This document shows, piece by piece, positions 7,642-15,796 of a stretch of 64,000 nt of DNA. The stretch covers positions 29,032-93,031 of the forward strand of contig JAIMBT010000017.1 of the NCBI GenBank assembly GCA_023511295.1. The letters are read 5' to 3'. The notes under the pieces were generated by a model. It was not told the origin of the DNA. It ran no database searches and worked only from the letters and a program-made list of their open reading frames with translations. Each line of letters starts with the position of its first letter. The stretch's first letter is position 1. The position numbers and the translations under genes were made by a program. The DNA comes from Alicyclobacillus sp. GTDB lineage: Bacteria; Bacillota; Bacilli; Alicyclobacillales; Alicyclobacillaceae.

Positions 7642-10600
7642 GTTTCCACACGTCCCGATTGCCGTCGTCGGATTTTCCGCGCTCTTTCCCGGCTCTCCGG
7701 ATACGCCGGGGTTTTGGAAGAGTATTGTCCAGGGGCGTGACTTGGTTACGGAGGTCCCTCCGTCCCATTGGTTAGTGGACGACTATTTCGATCCCAATCC
7801 CGGCACGCAAGATAAAACGTACGCGAAGCGCGGGGCGTTTTTGTCGCCGGTGGAGTTTCCGGTTCTCGATTTCGGCATCCCGCCCAGTGCCATCCCGCAC
7901 ACCGACACGGCGCAGTTGCTGGCGTTGCTGGTGGCCAAACGGGCATTCGATGAAGCGACGAGGGGGGCGAGTGTGGAGGTCGACCGAGATCGGATTGGTG
8001 TGATTCTCGGGTCCATTGGCGCGACCGAATTGTTCACAGAGATGTCGAGTCGCCTTCAGCGGCCGCTGTGGGCGGATGCCTTGCGGGCCTGCGCCATTCC
8101 CGACGATGAGATTGAAGAGATCTGCGACGCCATTGCCGATTGCTATGCGCCGTGGAGTGAGAGCACGTTTCCGGGGTTGCTGAGCAACGTGGTGGCGGGG
8201 AGGATTGCGAACCGCCTCAACCTCGGCGGCGAGAATTTCACGGTGGACGCGGCCTGCGCGAGTTCGCTGGCCGCGGTGGAGATGGCGGTGCGCGCGCTCG
8301 AGAGCGGCTCCGCAGACCTGATGCTCACCGGCGGCGTGGATGCGCTGAACACTATCTTCACGTTCACGTGCTTCACGAAGACGCCGGCTCTGTCCCCCAC
8401 CGGAGACAGCCGACCGTTTTCCGACCAGGCGGACGGGACCATCCTCGGCGAAGGGGTCGGGGTGTTGGCCCTCAAGCGGTTGGCGGACGCCGAGCGGGAC
8501 GGCAACGCCATCTACGCGGTGATTCGGGGCATCGGGTCGTCTTCCGACGGCCGGGCGAAGAGTGTGTATGCCCCCCATGCCAAGGGGCAGGCGAAGGCGC
8601 TGCGCCGGGCGTACGAGATGGCCGGATACGCCCCGCGTACGGTGGAGTTGGTCGAGGGGCATGGGACGGCGACGGCTGCCGGGGATGCGGCGGAAGTCGA
8701 AGCGTTGCGGGAAGTGTTCGAGGCGGACGGCGCGCCTTCGCAGGCGTGGTGTGCGTTGGGGTCGGTGAAGTCGCAGATTGGGCATACCAAGGCGGCAGCA
8801 GGGGCGGCCGGGTTGTTCAAGGCCGTGATGGCGCTGCACCACAAAGTCTTGCCGCCGACGATAAAGGTGGAGCGCCCGAACCCGGAGCTGAAGCTGGAGG
8901 AGAGTGCGTTTTACCTGAACACGGAGGCGAGGCCGTGGATTCGCGCGAAGGGCCAACCGCGGCGCGCATCGGTGAGTTCGTTTGGATTTGGGGGCAGCAA
9001 CTACCACGTGACCTTGGAGGAGTACCAGGGTCCCAAGCGTCCTGGGAAGCTGCGGACGAGCGGGGTGGAACTGGTACTGGTGAGCGGGGCGAGCGCGGGC
9101 GAGGTGGTGGAACGGAGTCAGGGACTACTGGCAGACCTTGCGGCGGGGGCGACACTCGTCGAGTTGGCGAGACAGACGCAGCTAGCGTGGGACCATGCCA
9201 AGCCGGCGCGCCTCGCTGTGCTGGCGGCCGATGAAGCCGAGCTCGGGGAGCGCTTGCAGCACGCGATTTCGCACATCCAGGCCGAACCAGAGCGGAGCAT
9301 CCGCCAGATGAACCGGCTGCATTACGCGGTGGGCAGGGAGCCGGGGAAGGTGGCGTTCCTGTTTCCGGGGCAGGGGAGCCAGTATATCGGGATGGGCGCC
9401 GACTTGGCGATGACGTTTGAGGCGGCGCGGGCGGTGTGGGATGAGGCTGCAGAGGTGGAGATTGAGGATGGGCTTCGGGTTCACGACGTGGTGTTTCCAC
9501 AGCCGGTGTTCATCGAGGCGGCGCGCCGGGCGCAGCAGGAGCGGTTGACGCGGACGGAGTGGGCGCAGCCGTGTATCGCGGTGGCGAGTATGGCGGGCTT
9601 GGCAGTTCTCCGGTCCTTGAACATTCAGCCCGACTGCGTGGCGGGCCACAGCTTCGGGGAAACCACCAGCCTGTATGCAGCGGGGGTGTGGGATATCGCC
9701 TCCACCATTCAGATTTGTCGCGGTGTGGCCCGGCTCGCGAAGGATACCGCTCCTGGCGCGATGGCCGCCGTCTTCAGCCGGGCCGATGTGGACGAATTGA
9801 GCCCGCTGTTTGAAGCGTGCGGGGTCGCCGTTGCGAACTACAACTCTCGGAAGCAGTGCGTCATCACCGGCCAGCCGCAACAAATCGAACAATTGAAGGA
9901 GCGGCTGCCGGCCAAAACACGGCTCCAGTCCATTCCGGTCGACGTCGCGTTCCACTCCCCAGCAGCGGAACCGATTGTGCCGCCATTTCGCGAAATGCTC
10001 CGGGCGTATACGGCCCGCATGCCGAGGGTGGACGTGTACTCCTGCCTAACGGGCGAGAAGTATACGGCGGAGACCAGCGAAGCGGTGCTGAATCAATACG
10101 TGCAGGTCGCAGCCCGTCCGGTGCGGTACGCGCAACAGGTTGCTGCGATGTACCGCGACGGTGTGCGAACGTTTATCGAAGTCGGTCCTGGGTCTGTGCT
10201 CGCCGGCATCACGGAACAGTGTCTGGACGGCAAGGAGGCCACCGTCGCCAGCCTGGACCGCAACGGCTCCCGGGGGCTCACGGGTCTGTGGAATGCGCTG
10301 GCCCAGTTAGCGGTTGCCGGCGTACCGTTGCGCCTTGCGGGCATATGGAGTGAGTTCGGTGACCCGGAAGGGACGACCTCATCTACGTCTCTCAACAGCT
10401 CGAATGGCCCGCGCGTGATGATCTCTGGCGCCAATAGTGGCCGCCCTTATCCCGCCGCGTTTCTGGAAGAACCAGATGCAACGACGACGCCAGAGCCGTC
10501 CACCGAGCGCGATGCTCGAAGTGGGCCACCGGAACCGAAAGTGCCTACTCAGCTGGTCGGCTCTCGCGAGTCCGTGCCGTTTCGCGTCCCAGAGGTCTCC

Positions 10601-11371
10601 CAACCACAGGTTGATACCTTGCAACATCTCGCATTGGAAGAAGGAGGACAAACCGTGAATCAGCTGAACGCCTCGATGAGCGACAGACTTCTCATCCTGC
10701 AGGAACTGCAGCGGCATATGACGGAAGCGCACATTTCCTATCAAAAGACGATGGCCGAGGTACACGAAACGTATTTGCGGCTATGCGACCTCGCCATCCG
10801 TCAAGCGGCCAACACGCAGACCGATATCGTCCTCGAACCGGAGCGGTCTGCCGTTCCAGCAGTTGCGATGGCCGCCCCGTCGCTCCCCGTTCCATCGTTC
10901 CCGGTCCCGCGCTTGGATGACCGGGGCCCCACCTGGCAGGAATCGAACGCAAAGGAGGCGGCGCCTGCGTTGGAGGTGGCCGAGACGGCGCGGAGTGCAG
11001 ATGTGTGGCCTTCGGTCGAGCACCAGGCCACCGCGGCAAACCCGCCAGTAGAAGTCAGCCAGATAAACGGAGCGCACGAGACGAGTGTGAGCCCGCAAAG
11101 TCCGTCTGCCGACATTGCGGCCGTGTTTCTCGATATCGTCGCGGAGAAGACGGGGTATCCGCGAGACATCCTGGAACTTGACATGGACATGGAAGGGGAC
11201 CTCGGGATTGACTCCATCAAACGCGTGGAGATTCTATCGGCGGTTCAAGACCGGGTGCCGACGTTGCCGGAGATTTCGTTGAGCGAGCTGGCCACCCTCG
11301 GCACGCTTCGACAGGTGATTGCGTACGTTCAGCAGGCCGAAACGACAGCCGCTGGGGCCGACGGACGATGA
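7634..11371 (+). CDS. Pfa-like multienzyme 1: ketosynthase-acyltransferase-ACP
   Basis: A 1,245-residue modular synthase like the N-terminal half of PfaA/HglE proteins. Order: ketosynthase (about 1-440) with Cys208 in DAACASS, His343 in GHGTATA and His384 in GHTKAAAG; linker; acyltransferase (about 570-880) with PGQGSQ and Ser673 in GHSFGE, and a malonyl-type AFHSP; an acidic/Pro-rich linker with a helical coiled segment near 1015-1060; one acyl carrier protein near 1160-1240 with Ser1194 in GIDSIK as the pantetheine site. AAGGGAG is 9 nt before the TTG at 7634; a GTG at 7625 touches it. It is the only carrier domain in the cluster. It lacks the KR and the tandem ACPs of classical PfaA. Confidence 0.9.
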   Translation: MSEFPHVPIAVVGFSALFPGSPDTPGFWKSIVQGRDLVTEVPPSHWLVDDYFDPNPGTQDKTYAKRGAFLSPVEFPVLDFGIPPSAIPHTDTAQLLALLVAKRAFDEATRGASVEVDRDRIGVILGSIGATELFTEMSSRLQRPLWADALRACAIPDDEIEEICDAIADCYAPWSESTFPGLLSNVVAGRIANRLNLGGENFTVDAACASSLAAVEMAVRALESGSADLMLTGGVDALNTIFTFTCFTKTPALSPTGDSRPFSDQADGTILGEGVGVLALKRLADAERDGNAIYAVIRGIGSSSDGRAKSVYAPHAKGQAKALRRAYEMAGYAPRTVELVEGHGTATAAGDAAEVEALREVFEADGAPSQAWCALGSVKSQIGHTKAAAGAAGLFKAVMALHHKVLPPTIKVERPNPELKLEESAFYLNTEARPWIRAKGQPRRASVSSFGFGGSNYHVTLEEYQGPKRPGKLRTSGVELVLVSGASAGEVVERSQGLLADLAAGATLVELARQTQLAWDHAKPARLAVLAADEAELGERLQHAISHIQAEPERSIRQMNRLHYAVGREPGKVAFLFPGQGSQYIGMGADLAMTFEAARAVWDEAAEVEIEDGLRVHDVVFPQPVFIEAARRAQQERLTRTEWAQPCIAVASMAGLAVLRSLNIQPDCVAGHSFGETTSLYAAGVWDIASTIQICRGVARLAKDTAPGAMAAVFSRADVDELSPLFEACGVAVANYNSRKQCVITGQPQQIEQLKERLPAKTRLQSIPVDVAFHSPAAEPIVPPFREMLRAYTARMPRVDVYSCLTGEKYTAETSEAVLNQYVQVAARPVRYAQQVAAMYRDGVRTFIEVGPGSVLAGITEQCLDGKEATVASLDRNGSRGLTGLWNALAQLAVAGVPLRLAGIWSEFGDPEGTTSSTSLNSSNGPRVMISGANSGRPYPAAFLEEPDATTTPEPSTERDARSGPPEPKVPTQLVGSRESVPFRVPEVSQPQVDTLQHLALEEGGQTVNQLNASMSDRLLILQELQRHMTEAHISYQKTMAEVHETYLRLCDLAIRQAANTQTDIVLEPERSAVPAVAMAAPSLPVPSFPVPRLDDRGPTWQESNAKEAAPALEVAETARSADVWPSVEHQATAANPPVEVSQINGAHETSVSPQSPSADIAAVFLDIVAEKTGYPRDILELDMDMEGDLGIDSIKRVEILSAVQDRVPTLPEISLSELATLGTLRQVIAYVQQAETTAAGADGR
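8150..9660 (+). repeat. Near-identical KS-AT tract, copy 1
   Basis: It pairs with 11930-13440 at a constant offset of 3,780 nt. Bases 8228-9446 (1,219 nt) are identical to 12008-13226, third codon positions included. The left edge (8150-8227) has four differences, and the right edge (9447-9660) has a few per cent, after which the sequences part inside the AT domain. This pattern is typical of gene conversion between paralogues. Confidence 0.95.
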
Positions 11372-11404
11372 GTCGGTCCGTTATCAGAGCGGAGAGGAGG
11401 GGCG

Positions 11405-14400
11405 ATGGTGTCCGCGCAACGTATGGCGATTGCGGTTGTCGGGTATGAGACCCTGTTTCCTGGTTCCACCAACCGAACTGGGTTCTGGCGGGACATCCTG
11501 GCGGGCCGCGACTGTATCACGGATGTTCCGCCCTCCCACTGGTTGTTGGACGATTATTACGATGCCAATCCAGGCACAGAGGACAAAACGTATGGCCGCC
11601 GGGGCGGGTTCATACCGTCCGTACCATTTTCCACGCTGGAATTCGGGATGCCGCCGAACGTCCTTCGTCACACCGACACGACGCAACTGCTCGCGCTGCT
11701 ACTCGCCAAACAGGTCCTGAGCGAAGCCTTGGGGGAGGACGTTGCTGCACAGGAATTCCCGGAACTCGACAGGGTCGGCGTGATACTCGGCGTCGCTTCC
11801 GGGACCCAACTTGCCTCCGACATGGTCGGGCGGATTGGCCGGCCCATCTGGCAGCGGGTCCTGCGTCAGCGCGGGTTTACGGAAGCGCGCGTACGCGCGA
11901 TTTGCGATGCGATGGAAGCCCGGTTCACCCCGTGGAGTGAGAGCACGTTTCCGGGGTTGCTGAGCAACGTGGTGGCGGGAAGAATCGCGAACCGCCTCAA
12001 CCTCGGTGGCGAGAATTTCACGGTGGACGCGGCCTGCGCGAGTTCGCTGGCCGCGGTGGAGATGGCGGTGCGCGCGCTCGAGAGCGGCTCCGCAGACCTG
12101 ATGCTCACCGGCGGCGTGGATGCGCTGAACACTATCTTCACGTTCACGTGCTTCACGAAGACGCCGGCTCTGTCCCCCACCGGAGACAGCCGACCGTTTT
12201 CCGACCAGGCGGACGGGACCATCCTCGGCGAAGGGGTCGGGGTGTTGGCCCTCAAGCGGTTGGCGGACGCCGAGCGGGACGGCAACGCCATCTACGCGGT
12301 GATTCGGGGCATCGGGTCGTCTTCCGACGGCCGGGCGAAGAGTGTGTATGCCCCCCATGCCAAGGGGCAGGCGAAGGCGCTGCGCCGGGCGTACGAGATG
12401 GCCGGATACGCCCCGCGTACGGTGGAGTTGGTCGAGGGGCATGGGACGGCGACGGCTGCCGGGGATGCGGCGGAAGTCGAAGCGTTGCGGGAAGTGTTCG
12501 AGGCGGACGGCGCGCCTTCGCAGGCGTGGTGTGCGTTGGGGTCGGTGAAGTCGCAGATTGGGCATACCAAGGCGGCAGCAGGGGCGGCCGGGTTGTTCAA
12601 GGCCGTGATGGCGCTGCACCACAAAGTCTTGCCGCCGACGATAAAGGTGGAGCGCCCGAACCCGGAGCTGAAGCTGGAGGAGAGTGCGTTTTACCTGAAC
12701 ACGGAGGCGAGGCCGTGGATTCGCGCGAAGGGCCAACCGCGGCGCGCATCGGTGAGTTCGTTTGGATTTGGGGGCAGCAACTACCACGTGACCTTGGAGG
12801 AGTACCAGGGTCCCAAGCGTCCTGGGAAGCTGCGGACGAGCGGGGTGGAACTGGTACTGGTGAGCGGGGCGAGCGCGGGCGAGGTGGTGGAACGGAGTCA
12901 GGGACTACTGGCAGACCTTGCGGCGGGGGCGACACTCGTCGAGTTGGCGAGACAGACGCAGCTAGCGTGGGACCATGCCAAGCCGGCGCGCCTCGCTGTG
13001 CTGGCGGCCGATGAAGCCGAGCTCGGGGAGCGCTTGCAGCACGCGATTTCGCACATCCAGGCCGAACCAGAGCGGAGCATCCGCCAGATGAACCGGCTGC
13101 ATTACGCGGTGGGCAGGGAGCCGGGGAAGGTGGCGTTCCTGTTTCCGGGGCAGGGGAGCCAGTATATCGGGATGGGCGCCGACTTGGCGATGACGTTTGA
13201 GGCGGCGCGGGCGGTGTGGGATGAGGTCGCAGAGGTGGAGATTGAGGAGGGGCTTCGGGTCCACGACGTGGTGTTTCCGCAGCCGGTGTTCACCGCGGAG
13301 GGGCGCCGGGCGCAGCAGGAGCGGTTGACGCGGACGGAGTGGGCGCAACCGTGTATCGCGGCGGCGAGTATGGCGGGGTTGGCGGTGCTCCGGTCCTTGA
13401 ACATTCAGCCGGACTGCGTGGCGGGCCACAGCTTTGGCGAATTGACCGCACTTCACGCCGCGGGTGCGATGGATGCGCGAACCCTGATTGCGCTTGCACG
13501 GCACCGGGGGGAACGGATGGCTGCGGCATCTGACACTCCAGGCGCCATGTTCAGCGTGTTTGCGCGGGAATCCGCGTTTGCGGACCTGATGCGCGACCTG
13601 CCGGTTGTCGTGGCGAACCGCAACGCGCCGGAACAGGTGGTCGTCGGCGGGCCTCTGGACGACATGCTCGAGTTGGAACGGCGTCTGACCAAAGCGGGCA
13701 TTCGCTCTACTCGCCTCAACGTATCCACGGCGTTTCACTCGCCGCTGGTCGCGGCAGCAGCAGACGACCTTGCGGAGACGCTTTCGAAGATGAAGGTGTC
13801 GCGTCCCACCATACCGGTCATTTCGAACACGTATGCCAGACCGTATCCCGCAACGGTCGCTCAAATCAAGCGTCAGATAGCGCAACAACTGGCGAAGCCG
13901 GTCCTGTTTCAAGCTCAAATCGACGCGATGTACGACCAGGGTGTGCGCACCTTCATCGAAGTGGGACCGGGATCTACCCTGGCAGGGCTCACCACACAAT
14001 GCTTGGTTGAGCGCAGCGCCGTGGTCGTGAGTCTCGATAAGCGCGGCCAGCGGTTGAACGGTTTCTGGAACGGGTTGGCACAGTTGGCCGTCGCGGGCCT
14101 CCCGATGGATTTCTCTGCAATGTGGCAGGAGTTCCAGGAAATCCGAGCGCAGGCACCTGCAAAGGGCGAAGCGGCCAGGGGTGCCGTGGTGATGTTGAAC
14201 GGATCGAACGTCGGGAAGCCGTATCCCCGCATCCGTCCGAATGGGCCGGCGCTTCGGCCGGCTGAACAGCCGGGCACCGCTGCGCCCCAGCCGACCCTCG
14301 ATAGAGGGGTCGTGACCCTGGTGCCGGTGCGGCCCGGCGGGACGTCCATCCTCGACGGCTTTCCGCGGCATCACCGGGTGGCCGTAACCGATGACGGCCG

Positions 14401-15796
14401 CGGCGTGGCTCAGGCGCTGGTTCGACGGTTGCGGGACGCCGGCTACCCCGCGTCGGTTGTCCGTCAGGTTCCGGACGACGCCAAGCTGGTCATTCACCTC
14501 GCAGCCCTCCGCGACCTGGACCGTGTGGAATCGGCGATTGGGTGCAATGAGGAGGCGTTTCTCCTGTGTCAGGGGCTGTCGACCGAATTTCGAGCGGATG
14601 GCCGACTCGTCCTGGTTCAGTCGACGGACGGCGACTTTGGCGCTTCGGGTCGCGGCGGTGCGCGCGCGTGGTCGGCCGGTATCGCCAGTCTGGCCAAGAC
14701 GGTGGCGCGGGAGTGGCCGGGTGTGCAGGTCAAAGCCTTGGACATCGCCATGACGGGTCAGCGCGTGGAAGACGTTGCGCGACGTATTTTCGAGGAGATA
14801 TCCCAGGGTGGCGCGACGTTGGAAGTCGGGTTGCAACCGGGGGACGTTCGCGTGACGCCGGTTGTGGAGCCGCGCCCGCTCAGCTACGCAAATCGCAACC
14901 GCGCGGCAACGCTGCTCGACCCGGGGGCGGTGGTGGTCGTCACAGGGGGGGCTCGCGGCGTCACCGGCCGTTGCTTGGAGGAATTGGCGAAGGAAGTGCA
15001 ACCTCAGTTCGTGATCTTCGGCCGGACACGTCTGCGCCCGGAATGGCACCCGGAACTCGACGCTTTGGACCACTCGCAAGTCATGGAGTGGATTTGGCGA
15101 GCGGAGCGGGAAGCAGGCAGACGTCCCGTCCCCGCGGCGTTATCCCAGCGGGCCAAGGACATCCTGGCGGAGCGCGACGTTCGACAAACCTTGCACCGCT
15201 TGTCGCAAGCCGGTGCAAAAGTCGCTTACCAGTCCGTGGACGTCCGTGATTCCCAGGCTCTGCACACGGCCATTCAGTGGACCCGACGACAGTTTGGGCC
15301 CATCGCGGGCCTGATTCATGGAGCGGGCGTGATTGAGGACGCGCTCATCTCGGACAAGTCCGTGGAGCAGTTCCGACGCGTCTTTGAAACGAAGGTGCGC
15401 CCGGCTCAAGTCTTTCTCGAAGCCACCAAGGATGACCCCATTCGGCTCATCTGCCTGTTCTCGTCGGTTGCCGCACGATACGGGAACCAAGGTCAGAGCG
15501 ATTACGCTATGGCGAATGAAGTGCTGAACAAAGTCGCGAGACAGGAACAGGCCCGGCGAGGCGCTTCGTGCGTCGTCCGTTCGATTGCCTGGGGGCCGTG
15601 GGACGGCGGCATGGTGGATGGTGCACTGAAGTCCCATTTGACGCGCCTTGGCGTGGGCCTCATCGACATCCAAACGGGTGCGCGCGCCTTTGTAGAGGAA
15701 CTTCTGTGCGGGGACGGTCACCCGGAAGTGGTCGTACAAGCGATGGGCGACCGGGCATCTGCGGACATGGGCCGCATGGAGGTGAAATCCAGTTGA
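11405..15796 (+). CDS. Pfa-like multienzyme 2: ketosynthase-acyltransferase-ketoreductase
   Basis: A 1,463-residue protein. The ketosynthase has Cys211, His346 and His387; the acyltransferase has Ser676 in GHSFGE and a malonyl-type AFHSP; a linker leads to a ketoreductase with structural half (about 1010-1165) and NADPH-binding half from about 1175 (VVVTGGARGVTGR), with Ser1354 and Tyr1367 in catalytic spacing. No ACP is present, so it must work on the carrier of the preceding protein. The C-terminal half of its AT differs strongly from that of protein 1 although the KS and the first part of the AT are nearly the same DNA. It follows protein 1 by 33 nt with AGGAGGGG before the ATG, and its stop overlaps the next gene. 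Confidence 0.9.
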   Translation: MVSAQRMAIAVVGYETLFPGSTNRTGFWRDILAGRDCITDVPPSHWLLDDYYDANPGTEDKTYGRRGGFIPSVPFSTLEFGMPPNVLRHTDTTQLLALLLAKQVLSEALGEDVAAQEFPELDRVGVILGVASGTQLASDMVGRIGRPIWQRVLRQRGFTEARVRAICDAMEARFTPWSESTFPGLLSNVVAGRIANRLNLGGENFTVDAACASSLAAVEMAVRALESGSADLMLTGGVDALNTIFTFTCFTKTPALSPTGDSRPFSDQADGTILGEGVGVLALKRLADAERDGNAIYAVIRGIGSSSDGRAKSVYAPHAKGQAKALRRAYEMAGYAPRTVELVEGHGTATAAGDAAEVEALREVFEADGAPSQAWCALGSVKSQIGHTKAAAGAAGLFKAVMALHHKVLPPTIKVERPNPELKLEESAFYLNTEARPWIRAKGQPRRASVSSFGFGGSNYHVTLEEYQGPKRPGKLRTSGVELVLVSGASAGEVVERSQGLLADLAAGATLVELARQTQLAWDHAKPARLAVLAADEAELGERLQHAISHIQAEPERSIRQMNRLHYAVGREPGKVAFLFPGQGSQYIGMGADLAMTFEAARAVWDEVAEVEIEEGLRVHDVVFPQPVFTAEGRRAQQERLTRTEWAQPCIAAASMAGLAVLRSLNIQPDCVAGHSFGELTALHAAGAMDARTLIALARHRGERMAAASDTPGAMFSVFARESAFADLMRDLPVVVANRNAPEQVVVGGPLDDMLELERRLTKAGIRSTRLNVSTAFHSPLVAAAADDLAETLSKMKVSRPTIPVISNTYARPYPATVAQIKRQIAQQLAKPVLFQAQIDAMYDQGVRTFIEVGPGSTLAGLTTQCLVERSAVVVSLDKRGQRLNGFWNGLAQLAVAGLPMDFSAMWQEFQEIRAQAPAKGEAARGAVVMLNGSNVGKPYPRIRPNGPALRPAEQPGTAAPQPTLDRGVVTLVPVRPGGTSILDGFPRHHRVAVTDDGRGVAQALVRRLRDAGYPASVVRQVPDDAKLVIHLAALRDLDRVESAIGCNEEAFLLCQGLSTEFRADGRLVLVQSTDGDFGASGRGGARAWSAGIASLAKTVAREWPGVQVKALDIAMTGQRVEDVARRIFEEISQGGATLEVGLQPGDVRVTPVVEPRPLSYANRNRAATLLDPGAVVVVTGGARGVTGRCLEELAKEVQPQFVIFGRTRLRPEWHPELDALDHSQVMEWIWRAEREAGRRPVPAALSQRAKDILAERDVRQTLHRLSQAGAKVAYQSVDVRDSQALHTAIQWTRRQFGPIAGLIHGAGVIEDALISDKSVEQFRRVFETKVRPAQVFLEATKDDPIRLICLFSSVAARYGNQGQSDYAMANEVLNKVARQEQARRGASCVVRSIAWGPWDGGMVDGALKSHLTRLGVGLIDIQTGARAFVEELLCGDGHPEVVVQAMGDRASADMGRMEVKSS
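11930..13440 (+). repeat. Near-identical KS-AT tract, copy 2
   Basis: Partner of 8150-9660. It covers the KS catalytic residues, the KS-AT linker and the AT up to its catalytic serine. It stops where the two AT domains diverge, so the copied tract homogenises the KS but leaves the C-terminal AT halves distinct. Confidence 0.95.

Noticed and set aside
12962..15079. 705-codon minus-strand open frame across multienzyme 2
   Set aside because: Antisense shadow of a high-GC gene; His/Arg-rich with no recognisable domain.
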